Source of the DNA: Bryobacter sp964387685
Lineage (GTDB): Bacteria; Acidobacteriota; Terriglobia; Bryobacterales; Bryobacteraceae
Assembly: GCA_964387685.1 (NCBI GenBank)
Contig: CAYLXK010000022.1
Span: 34,991 to 98,990 of the forward strand
Reading direction: 5' to 3'
Length of the DNA: 64,000 nt
Shown: piece after piece, positions 57,346-64,000 of the stretch
Numbering within the stretch: position 1 is the first letter of the stretch
Layout of the letters: every line of letters starts with the position of its first letter
Notes under the pieces: generated by a model
Seen by the model: the letters and a program-made list of their open reading frames with translations, nothing else
Databases searched by the model: none
What the model was told of the DNA's origin: nothing
Made by a program: the position numbers and the translations under genes

Positions 57346-58773
57346 GTGAAAGGCACGATTGTCACCCCGCTCGTCCTGATAGCCGCCGGCGCGGTTTTGT
57401 TGATCAATAACCTGCGGCCCGAAATCTCCATCTGGTCTTTGATCGGCACCTATTGGCCTTTGCTCCTGATCGGCTGGGGCGCCTTACGGGCCGTCGAGAT
57501 CCTCATCCAATACACACGCCAAAAGCCCCTGCCCGCGCGTGGCATTTCCGGCGGCGAGTGGGCCGTTATCGTCTTCCTCACACTCAGCAGCTCGGCCTTC
57601 ATTTTCGGCAATGAGTTCCGCGGCCGTATTGGCTCCAGCCGCATCGGCCTCCGCGGTATGCAGATCTTCGGCGAGAGCTACGACTATCCTTTTAGCGGTA
57701 GCGCGGACATCCCGGCCAACGCCCGCATTATTGTCGAGAACCGCCGCGGCAATACCCGGATCGTAGGCGTCGACGGCGCCAAGATGCAGGTGACCGGCCA
57801 CTACAGCATCCAGGCCCTCGACCGTCTCGGCGCCGACAAGGTGCACGAACGGATGAAGCTGGAAATCAACGCCCAGGGCCCGCAGATCGTGATCCGTACC
57901 AACCAAGAATCGGCCGATCTGGACGCCAAGGTCGATGCCGACCTGGAGATTCAGGTGCCCAAGGGCGTCTCGGTGGAATGCCGCGGCGTCTACGGCGACT
58001 TCGATGTGAGCCAGATTACGGGCGACCTCGAGGTGAAGTCCGACAATGCCGGCGTGCGGGGCCAGGACATCGGCGGCAAGGCCCGCATTGAGCTTCGCCG
58101 CAGCGACATTGTGCGCCTGGTCCGTGTGAAGGGCGCAGTGGACTTGAAGGGCTCTAATGCGGGCGACGTCGAGATGGATCAAATCGGCGGCGCGGTGACC
58201 GTCGACGGCAGCTTTGACGATCTGGACTTCCGCCGCGTGCCCCTCGGGCTGCGCTTCACCAGTTCCATGACCGACCTGCAGGTGGACAAGGTGCTCGGCC
58301 GGCTGCATACCTCCGGCGGCGAAATGGATGTGGAGGACGTCAGCGGCACCTTTCGCCTTCGCTCGAAGTCCAAAGACGTACGACTCTCCGGTTTCGACGG
58401 CCCCCTGGATATCGACCTCAACCGCGGCGATATCGAACTAGCGCCCGGACGGCCGACTTTCGGCGTGATGAACGTCCGCACCTCTGGTGGCGAGATCGTC
58501 TTCCATCTCCCGGAGAACGCCAAATACGACTTTTACGCCAAGACCGAAAAGGGCCACGTGGAGAACGACTTTGGGTCTCCCCTGCGCAGCGAAGACTATG
58601 ACCATGGCGGCCGCATTCTCGGCTCCAACGGCGGTCCTAAGGTCCAGCTGGAAACGCGCCGTGGCCGTATCGCGGTCCGCCGCGGCGGCATGATTACGCG
58701 CTCCCTGCCTCCGCTCCCGGACGCTCCTCCCCTGCCGCCGGTGCCGAAAGTTCCCGGCGTCGTCGAGCGCTAG
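57346..58773 (+). CDS. LiaF-like membrane helices plus DUF4097 beta-helix protein
   Basis: 475 residues. Residues 1-60 repeat the two-helix block (TPLVLIAAGAVLLINNLRPEISIWSLIGTYWPLLLIGWGAL), and a third helix is near 70-85. Residues about 110-430 are a regular beta-structure typical of DUF4097 (ARIIVENRRGNTRIVGVDGAKMQVTGHYS, then DLEVKSDNAGVRGQDIGGKARIELRRSD). The C-terminus is Pro-rich. GTG 57346 is chosen because the region before it lies in the upstream gene. This set fits an envelope-sensing regulon under the ECF factor. Confidence 0.78.
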   Translation: MKGTIVTPLVLIAAGAVLLINNLRPEISIWSLIGTYWPLLLIGWGALRAVEILIQYTRQKPLPARGISGGEWAVIVFLTLSSSAFIFGNEFRGRIGSSRIGLRGMQIFGESYDYPFSGSADIPANARIIVENRRGNTRIVGVDGAKMQVTGHYSIQALDRLGADKVHERMKLEINAQGPQIVIRTNQESADLDAKVDADLEIQVPKGVSVECRGVYGDFDVSQITGDLEVKSDNAGVRGQDIGGKARIELRRSDIVRLVRVKGAVDLKGSNAGDVEMDQIGGAVTVDGSFDDLDFRRVPLGLRFTSSMTDLQVDKVLGRLHTSGGEMDVEDVSGTFRLRSKSKDVRLSGFDGPLDIDLNRGDIELAPGRPTFGVMNVRTSGGEIVFHLPENAKYDFYAKTEKGHVENDFGSPLRSEDYDHGGRILGSNGGPKVQLETRRGRIAVRRGGMITRSLPPLPDAPPLPPVPKVPGVVER

Positions 58774-58775
58774 AT

Positions 58776-58781
58776 TACACT
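58776..58781 (+). promoter_or_regulatory. Putative -10 element (TACACT) before the acylase gene
   Basis: TACACT lies 8 bases before ATG 58790, giving at most a 2-nt leader. No good -35 is seen. Confidence 0.4.
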
Positions 58782-58789
58782 AGCGAATC

Positions 58790-60847
58790 ATGCGTGGTTC
58801 GCTTTTTTTCCTTCTGGCCACCCTCGGCTTGGCGGCCGCTCCCAGGGCCGAGATTCTCTGGGATAAATTCGGCACCCCCCACATATTTGCGCCCAGCGTC
58901 GAAGAGATGTTCTATGCCCACGGCTGGGCGCAGATGCACAATCATGCGGACCTGTTGCTTAGGCTTTACGGCGAATCCCGCGGCCGTGGCGCCGAGTATT
59001 GGGGCGAGGATAAATTGCCGCTGGACCGTTGGGTGCACACCAACGGTGTACCCGCCCGCGCCGAGGCCTGGTACCAGGCGCAGACGCCCGCCTTCCGCAA
59101 AAACCTCGACGCCTTTGCCCGTGGCATCAACGATTACGCCCGCGCTCACCCCGAGCATGCAAGCGTGCCTTTTCGCCAAGTGCTGCCCGTGAGCGGCGTC
59201 GATGTCGTAGGCCATACGCTCCGCGCGGTCCACTACATGTACATGGGCTCGATGAACCGCTTGCGGACCGAGCTGGGCGCGGCCGCCCGGCGCACGCCCA
59301 TTCCCGGGTCCAACACTTGGACCGTGGGACCTGCGCGCTCGGCGTCGAAGAACGCGATGCTCATTATCAATCCGCATTTGGCTTGGGAAGAGTTCTACAC
59401 CTACATGGAGGTCCATTTGGTGGCGCCCGGCTACGATCTCTATGGCGCGCCGCAGATTGGCTTCCCGGTTCCCGTCATCGGCTTCAACCGGCATACGGGC
59501 TGGGGCCGCACCGTAAATACGATTGACACGGTGGACTTCTACCGCTTGAGCGTCAAGGACGGCAAGTATGAAATGGACGGCGCGCTGAAGGACTTTACGA
59601 CCCGCAGCGCCACCATCAAGGTCAAGGACCGGGGCGAAGAGCGGCTCGTAATCCGTGAGAGCGTGCACGGACCGGTGGTGCATAGCGACGGCGCACAAAC
59701 CATCGCCATGCGGGTGGCGGGCCTGGATCGTCCCTTCATGCTCGAACAGTGGTTCCGTATGGGAGGGGCCAAGAATCTGAAAGAGTTCCAGAGCGCGCTG
59801 CGCCTGCAGTCCGTGCCGATGTGGAACGCCAATTACGCCGACGACCAGGGCCACATCTATTTGGTCATGAACGGGACCATCCCGCGCCGGCCGAGCGGCG
59901 ATTGGGCCTTTTGGTCCAAGATCGTGCCGGGCGACACGTCCAAGACGCTTTGGAACGATTACTTGAAGCTGGAGGAACTGCCGCAGTCGCTCGACCCGAA
60001 GTCCGGCTTCAACCAAAACGCGAACGAGCCTCCGTGGCTCACTACGATGCCGCAACTGGATCCCGCCAAATACCCGGCCTGGATTGCGCCGCCGCCGGAA
60101 CGGCCCATCACCTTCCGGACCAAGCGCAGCCTGCGGATGGTCTCCGAAGACAAGAGCATCACTTACGACGAACTTCTGGCCTATAAGCACAACACGCGAG
60201 TGGAATTGGCCGACGCGGTGTTGCCGGACCTGCTGGCTGCCACCTCGCCGAATGAGACGGTCCAGAAGGCGATCGGCGTGCTCACGGCTTGGGACCGGCA
60301 TTTGGAGGCCAACAGCCGCGGCGCCGTTCTCTTTCAAATGTTCGCCGACCGCTACTTCGGAACGGGGGACTTCATCAACGACCGCTTCCGCATCGCGTAC
60401 AATCCGCAGGACCCGTTGCGTTCCGCCCTGGGGGTAGCCGATATGCGCTTAGCCCTGCAGGCGCTGGAACAAGCCGCCATCAACTGCCAGCAGCTCTACG
60501 GGGCTTTGGACGTTCCTTATGGCGAGGTCTTCCGCTTCCAGCGCGGCGCGAAAGACCTGCCCGCCAACGGCGGGGCGGGCCGCCTGGGCCTCTTCCGTAC
60601 AATGACGTTCGGCAAGCGAGTGGGCAACAAGTTCTATCCGACGCACGGCGAGACCTTTGTGTGCGCGATCGAGTTCGGCCCCAAGCAAAAGGCGCAGTGC
60701 CTGTTGGGCTATGGCAACTCGTCGCAACCGGGCTCTCCCCACATCGACGACCAATTGCCGCTGATGACCGAAAAGAAGCTGCATCCCGTCTGGCGCGAGC
60801 GGGCCGAGATCGAAGCTAATCTGGAGCGCCGGGAACAACTGAAGTAG
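58790..60847 (+). CDS. Penicillin-acylase-family N-terminal-nucleophile hydrolase
   Basis: 685 residues with a signal peptide (FFLLATLGLAAAPRA). The Ntn nucleophile is Ser174 in PIPGSNTWTVGP, where the precursor should cleave itself between Gly173 and Ser174. Also typical are IVWDKFGTPHIFAPS-like (EILWDKFGTPHIFAPS), VQMWHR-region AHGWAQMHNHADLLLRLYGESRGRGAEYWG and HLGWGRT-type NRHTGWGRTVNTIDTVDFY. Family members cleave amide bonds in penicillins, homoserine lactones or cyclic peptides; the substrate is unknown. Overlaps uvrC by 32 bases at the 3' end. Confidence 0.87.
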   Translation: MRGSLFFLLATLGLAAAPRAEILWDKFGTPHIFAPSVEEMFYAHGWAQMHNHADLLLRLYGESRGRGAEYWGEDKLPLDRWVHTNGVPARAEAWYQAQTPAFRKNLDAFARGINDYARAHPEHASVPFRQVLPVSGVDVVGHTLRAVHYMYMGSMNRLRTELGAAARRTPIPGSNTWTVGPARSASKNAMLIINPHLAWEEFYTYMEVHLVAPGYDLYGAPQIGFPVPVIGFNRHTGWGRTVNTIDTVDFYRLSVKDGKYEMDGALKDFTTRSATIKVKDRGEERLVIRESVHGPVVHSDGAQTIAMRVAGLDRPFMLEQWFRMGGAKNLKEFQSALRLQSVPMWNANYADDQGHIYLVMNGTIPRRPSGDWAFWSKIVPGDTSKTLWNDYLKLEELPQSLDPKSGFNQNANEPPWLTTMPQLDPAKYPAWIAPPPERPITFRTKRSLRMVSEDKSITYDELLAYKHNTRVELADAVLPDLLAATSPNETVQKAIGVLTAWDRHLEANSRGAVLFQMFADRYFGTGDFINDRFRIAYNPQDPLRSALGVADMRLALQALEQAAINCQQLYGALDVPYGEVFRFQRGAKDLPANGGAGRLGLFRTMTFGKRVGNKFYPTHGETFVCAIEFGPKQKAQCLLGYGNSSQPGSPHIDDQLPLMTEKKLHPVWRERAEIEANLERREQLK

Positions 60848-62642
60848 CGTAGAAGTCCACAACCTTGCGGGCGGCGGCGGGTCCCACGGCTTTGGACAAA
60901 GCATCGAGGCCCGCGGCCTTCACTTGTTCCGGCGACCCGAACTCGCGCAGCAGCTTGCCCAAGGTCGCTTTGCCTACGCCAGGGATTTGCTCGAGTTCGC
61001 TGGTGAGGCGGCTGGCATTGCGGCGCGTGCGATGAAAGCTGACGGCGAAGCGGTGGGCTTCGTCGCGGATGAGCTGGATGAGGTGCAGCACGGGGTTATG
61101 GCGGTCCAGCACGACGGGCTCGTCCTCCTGGCCCAGCACATAAACGATTTCTTCGCGCTTGGCGATCGAGGCTAGGGGTTGGTTGATGACGCCAAGCGCC
61201 TCGAGGGCCGCGGCGGCGGCGTGCAACTGGCCCAAGCCGCCGTCGATGAGGATGAGGCCCGGGAAAGGGGTCTGCTCTTCGAGCAGCCGCCCGTAACGGC
61301 GGGTGACGACCTCGGCCATGGAAGCGAAGTCGTTGTTGCCTTCGACCGTCTTGATGATGAATTTGCGGTAGTCGGACTTCTTCATGCGGCCCTCTTCCCA
61401 GACGACCATGGAGGCGACCTTGTCGGTTCCTTGGATATGCGAGATATCGAAGCACTCGATGCGCCGGGGCGGCTCCTCGAGGTTCAGGGCATCGCGGAGC
61501 GCTTCCTGGATGGCCTGGGAGCTGGGCTTCATGATACGGAAGCGCTGTTCGAAGCTGTGCTTGGCGTTGGTGCCTACCAGGGCGAGCATGGCGCGCTTCT
61601 CGCCGCGCTGCGGGGTCGAGACGACACACTTGCGGCCGCGCTTCTCCGTGAGCAGCTCTTCGAGGACGGGCCGGTCTTCAAACTCGAGCGGGACATGGAT
61701 AAAGGCGGGGATGTGCGGCTGGTTCAGGTAGACCTGGATGAGCAATTGCTGGAAGAAGTCCGGTGCGTCGAAGTTGTGCTGGTCTTCCCAGAAGAGCTCG
61801 CGCCGGTCGACGATGCGGCCGCGGCGCAGGTGGAAAAGATTGACGGCAACCAGAGGCGGCTCTGCGTAATAGGCGAAGATGTCGATGTCGTCGCCGTCGG
61901 CGGAGGCGACTTTTTGGCGCTGTTCGAGTTCCTCGACGGTGGCGATGAGATCGCGGAGCGCGGCGGCCTTTTCGAATTCGAGGTTTTCGCTGGCCTGGGT
62001 CATGCGGGTTTCGAGATCGCCGCTCAGATCCTTGAGACGCCCATCGAGAAAGCGGCGCACGTCGCTGACGGAACTTTGGTAGGTCTCAATAGCGACCAGG
62101 CCGGGGACACAGGGGCCGTGGCAGCGGTTGATGTGGTATTCGAGGCAGGGATGAGTATGGGCCCGGTTGAGATCGACCTTGCAACTGGGAATTTTGAAGT
62201 GGCGGTGGATGAAATGATTGAGGCGGTGGGCGAGGTTGCCGGGAAAGTAGGGCCCGAAGTAAACGCCGTCCTTGCGCAGACGGCGAGTGACATAAACACG
62301 GGGGTACTTTTCGTTGGTGAGTTTGATGTAGGGATAGGTTTTGTCGTCGCGCAGCAGGACATTGAAGCGGGGGCGATGCTGCTTGATGAGGTTGTTCTCG
62401 AGGCCGAGCGCTTCTTTTTCGTTATCGACAAGGATGTAGCCGACGTCCCGGGCTTCCTCGACCATGGTGCCGTTCTTGGCCTCGAGCAGGCGGTCGTCGT
62501 TGAAATAACTGCGCACGCGGGCGCGCAGATTTTTCGCTTTGCCGACGTAGATGACGGTGTTCTGCGAGTCCCGCCAAAGGTAGACGCCCGGAGCGGCGGG
62601 GAACTGCGAAACCTTCTCCTTCAAGACGTCGTAATGCTTCAT
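60816..62642 (-). CDS. uvrC: Excinuclease ABC subunit C
   Basis: 608-residue UvrC, which makes both incisions in nucleotide excision repair. The GIY-YIG domain is FPAAPGVYLWRDSQNTVIYVGKAKNLRARV, the UvrB-binding motif lies in LEFEKAAALRDLIATVEELEQRQKVA, and the RNase-H-like part has PRRIECFDISHIQGTDKVASMVVWEEGRMKK. A HhH pair ends the protein (LEQIPGVGKATLGKLLREFGS). ATG 62642 begins the GIY-YIG domain; the frame opens at 62711. Divergent from the gene at 62669. Confidence 0.96.
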   Translation of the reverse strand: MKHYDVLKEKVSQFPAAPGVYLWRDSQNTVIYVGKAKNLRARVRSYFNDDRLLEAKNGTMVEEARDVGYILVDNEKEALGLENNLIKQHRPRFNVLLRDDKTYPYIKLTNEKYPRVYVTRRLRKDGVYFGPYFPGNLAHRLNHFIHRHFKIPSCKVDLNRAHTHPCLEYHINRCHGPCVPGLVAIETYQSSVSDVRRFLDGRLKDLSGDLETRMTQASENLEFEKAAALRDLIATVEELEQRQKVASADGDDIDIFAYYAEPPLVAVNLFHLRRGRIVDRRELFWEDQHNFDAPDFFQQLLIQVYLNQPHIPAFIHVPLEFEDRPVLEELLTEKRGRKCVVSTPQRGEKRAMLALVGTNAKHSFEQRFRIMKPSSQAIQEALRDALNLEEPPRRIECFDISHIQGTDKVASMVVWEEGRMKKSDYRKFIIKTVEGNNDFASMAEVVTRRYGRLLEEQTPFPGLILIDGGLGQLHAAAAALEALGVINQPLASIAKREEIVYVLGQEDEPVVLDRHNPVLHLIQLIRDEAHRFAVSFHRTRRNASRLTSELEQIPGVGKATLGKLLREFGSPEQVKAAGLDALSKAVGPAAARKVVDFYATSVVPGAPD

Positions 62643-62656
62643 AGGGGCAGGGAGAT

Positions 62657-62662
62657 TACAAT
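62657..62662 (+). promoter_or_regulatory. Putative -10 element (TACAAT) before the TPR gene
   Basis: TACAAT ends exactly 6 bases before GTG 62669, so the mRNA would be leaderless. The same AT-rich spot could serve uvrC on the minus strand (TGTAAT). Confidence 0.45.
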
Positions 62663-62668
62663 TTGATT

Positions 62669-63049
62669 GTGGCACGCGCTTTCCTTTTTCTTCTCCTGGC
62701 GGCTGGGCCATGGGCGCTGGCGCAGGAGAAGCCGGTGGAGCCCCCGGAGGAAGACGAGCTCCTAACCAAGAAGAGCGTCGAGTACGAATTCAACCCGCTG
62801 CAGGCGGAAAAGGAGATTCGTATCGGCGGCTATTACATGAAGAAGGGGAGCTTCAAGGCGGCGGCGGGCCGCTTTCTGGAGGCTACGCGCTGGGACCCGA
62901 CCAGCGGGGAAGCTTTTTACCGGCTAGGCGAGGCACGGGAAAAAGCGGGCGACCGTAAGGGGATGAGCGCGGCCTGGAACAAGTTTCTGGAGCTAGCGCC
63001 GGAGGATAAACGCGCGGCGGCGATCAAGAAAAAGCTCGGGGGCCGTTAG
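62669..63049 (+). CDS. Small secreted TPR protein
   Basis: 126 residues. Signal peptide VARAFLFLLLAAGPWALAQ is followed by an acidic linker and about two tetratricopeptide-like repeats (KEIRIGGYYMKKGSFKAAAGRFLEATRWD and GEAFYRLGEAREKAGDRKGMSAAWNKFLELA). This resembles the repeats of BamD-like adaptor proteins but is far shorter. Start GTG 62669 is preferred to TTG 62663 because the -10 element sits 6 bases before it. Its 3' end overlaps the TIR gene by 26 bases. Confidence 0.72.
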   Translation: MARAFLFLLLAAGPWALAQEKPVEPPEEDELLTKKSVEYEFNPLQAEKEIRIGGYYMKKGSFKAAAGRFLEATRWDPTSGEAFYRLGEAREKAGDRKGMSAAWNKFLELAPEDKRAAAIKKKLGGR

Positions 63050-63611
63050 CGGCGCGAATGGCGGCGACGAGCTTCTGCGCGCCAGCCTGCCAGTCTGGAA
63101 AGAGATCGGTGTATTGCCACTCGCGGGAGATGCGGCCGGGAACGCTGCAATCGTCGAGGCGAACCGGGATGAGGTAGGTGCCGTCGAGGGGCTGCTTGCG
63201 AGCGACATCGAGGGCGAAGCGCAGTTCGGATTGGAAGCCTCCGCTTTTCGAGACCGAGTTGGCCGAAAGGCAGGCGACGAAGAAGTCGCTGGCCTCGATC
63301 ACGCTTTCGATGAGACGGGGCCAATTCTGGCCGGGGCGGAGGTTGCGGCGGTCCATCCAGGGATTGATGCCCGCGGCCCGCAAGAAATCGTAGAGCGCTT
63401 CGGCCTGGCGGAGGTCTTCCAGCGCGTAAGCGATGAAGACACGGGGAGCGTCGAAAGCGGTGAAGTGGAACTGGTCGCCGCCATCCGGGCGGAAGGTGCC
63501 GAAGCCTTCAATGTCGACCGTCTTACCTTCGAGCAAGCATTTCAGAATGACGCGAGCGGCTTGTTCTCCGCCCTGGCGAGGGGCCAAGGTTCTTTTGCGC
63601 GTTCGACCCAT
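63024..63611 (-). CDS. HU-fragment-TIR fusion protein
   Basis: 195 residues. Residues 1-14 are basic; 15-41 (GEQAARVILKCLLEGKTVDIEGFGTFR) match the HU/IHF-family segment Gk.V.i.GFGtF. Residues 56-170 form a TIR domain (APRVFIAYALEDLRQAEALYDFLRAAGINPWMDRRNL) with a BB-loop-like region after it and a candidate NADase glutamate, Glu129, in GGFQSELRFALDVA. Only part of HU is present and the DNA-gripping arm is missing. ATG 63611 starts 2 bases after the HU-like gene. A DNA-sensing or HU-partnered TIR effector is the inference. Confidence 0.78.
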   Translation of the reverse strand: MGRTRKRTLAPRQGGEQAARVILKCLLEGKTVDIEGFGTFRPDGGDQFHFTAFDAPRVFIAYALEDLRQAEALYDFLRAAGINPWMDRRNLRPGQNWPRLIESVIEASDFFVACLSANSVSKSGGFQSELRFALDVARKQPLDGTYLIPVRLDDCSVPGRISREWQYTDLFPDWQAGAQKLVAAIRAANGPRAFS

Positions 63612-63613
63612 GA

Positions 63614-63838
63614 TTAAGCCTTTTCGCTGCGAAGGCGCGGACGGGAGGCCTTCTGAGAGGAATCGGATTGGAACGAGAGATCCTTTGTAAATTGGCCCAG
63701 GCCGGGCCAATTGGCGGCATGGCCGCGCTTGGCGCGCTTCAGGATCGAGAGCACCGCCAAGTCCAAATAGTCGGCCGCTTGGGCCTGAGAAGAATGCGTC
63801 GCGCGGGCGAGACGCCGAGTTAGTTCTAACTTGTCCAT
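63614..63838 (-). CDS. Short HU/IHF-like DNA-binding protein without arm
   Basis: 74 residues. MDKLELTRRLARATHSSQAQAADYLDLAVLSILKRAKRGHAANWPGLGQF follows the HU pattern (two helices, then Gly-rich turn before strand 1). After GLGQF the usual beta-arm is replaced by a polar, basic tail ending RPRLRSEKA. It may dimerise with the HU fragment in the TIR protein 2 bases downstream, since the helical part is the HU dimer core. The function is not known. The start is ATG 63838. Confidence 0.74.
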   Translation of the reverse strand: MDKLELTRRLARATHSSQAQAADYLDLAVLSILKRAKRGHAANWPGLGQFTKDLSFQSDSSQKASRPRLRSEKA

Positions 63839-64000
63839 ACGAGGCTCAGCCTAAAGACGGAAAGGCGGCGGAACGATCGTTGCAGTGCGCACGGCCGGGC
63901 CAAAGCATTCATTCGCGGGGGGATAGAAATTTCGTGCAGACTGTTAACGGCGGAGGGATGGCTTCGTTTCCGGCGGCTGGCTGGCCGGGCTGAGGGGAAC
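63839..64000. other. Window edge, no gene seen
   Basis: 162 bases upstream of the HU-like gene. A 10-bp palindrome AACGATCGTT lies at 63872-63881, and a minus-strand TAGGCT 9 bases before the HU-like ATG could be a weak -10 element. No coding frame is supported up to the window end. Confidence 0.4.

Noticed and set aside
58775..60337. 520-codon open frame on the minus strand opposite the acylase gene
   Set aside because: Antisense shadow; the sense strand has signal peptide, Ntn nucleophile and family motifs.
61179..62666. 495-codon open frame on the plus strand opposite uvrC
   Set aside because: Shadow of uvrC created by GC-rich codons; no family motif, and uvrC on the other strand is certain.

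Overview
The window is a 64 kb piece of a GC-rich bacterial chromosome that looks like Acidobacteriota, probably the Bryobacterales/Solibacter side. This is inference from gene content: a 1069-residue Oar-type TonB-dependent receptor with an N-terminal carboxypeptidase-regulatory-like domain, a Tat-exported Gfo/Idh oxidoreductase, a Ser/Thr kinase with an outer domain, a TonB-ExbB-ExbD-ExbD-TPR operon, a DUF4097 envelope operon, and dense, often overlapping genes. I see no phage structural genes, no transposase and no CRISPR array. Layout: (1) 1-3557 holds the 3' end of lon, then engB, rho and hemB. (2) 3568-7050 is a probable metal-handling module: a DUF3299 protein, a LolD/MacB-type ATPase, an FtsX-type permease, a MerC-like protein and a second DUF3299 lipoprotein. 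(3) 7033-9779 has a polyprenyl sugar-phosphate transferase, an orotate phosphoribosyltransferase and a secreted propeller-like protein. (4) 9802-12669 is the argF-argH-argR operon, with two ARG boxes spaced 21 bp apart over a good promoter, so the operon probably represses itself when arginine is plentiful. (5) 12682-26500 is mixed metabolism: a phosphodiesterase, leuS, an aldo/keto reductase, a methyltransferase with a tryptophan-rich coiled-coil tail, speA, an oligogalacturonate-lyase-like protein, a MetE-like protein, an oxidoreductase and a short-chain dehydrogenase. (6) 26501-28171 is a peroxide-defence operon (PerR-like regulator, AhpC, AhpD) with a perfect operator palindrome. (7) 28198-32751 carries tgt, yajC, secD and secF. 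(8) 32819-40727 carries tonB, exbB, two exbD genes and a TPR lipoprotein, then an alcohol dehydrogenase and the TonB-dependent receptor. (9) 40820-45394 has ppk1, a ribosomal L12-like small protein, tRNA-Leu(UAA), and a 2.07 kb island inserted at that tRNA and bounded by 60-bp perfect direct repeats. The island carries a HigBA-type toxin-antitoxin pair and one nuclease-like gene but no integrase. (10) 45466-51646 has a Ser/Thr kinase, a CsgG-family protein and a secreted protein sharing the kinase's outer domain, then a TIR-NB-ARC (STAND) protein. (11) 51649-58773 has the housekeeping sigma factor, nrdR, a UPF0104-type membrane protein, and an ECF sigma/anti-sigma/membrane/DUF4097 operon. (12) 58790-63838 has a penicillin-acylase-family hydrolase, uvrC, a TPR protein, and at the right edge a two-gene unit: an arm-less HU-like protein followed 2 bp later by an HU-fragment-TIR fusion. 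The strongest candidates for undescribed biology are the HU-like/HU-TIR pair, the integrase-free tRNA-Leu island, and the kinase/secreted-protein pair with a common outer domain. A further genome-wide trait is suggested by -10-like hexamers that end exactly 6 nt before several start codons, as expected for leaderless mRNAs. All names come from reading motifs by eye; no database search was run.
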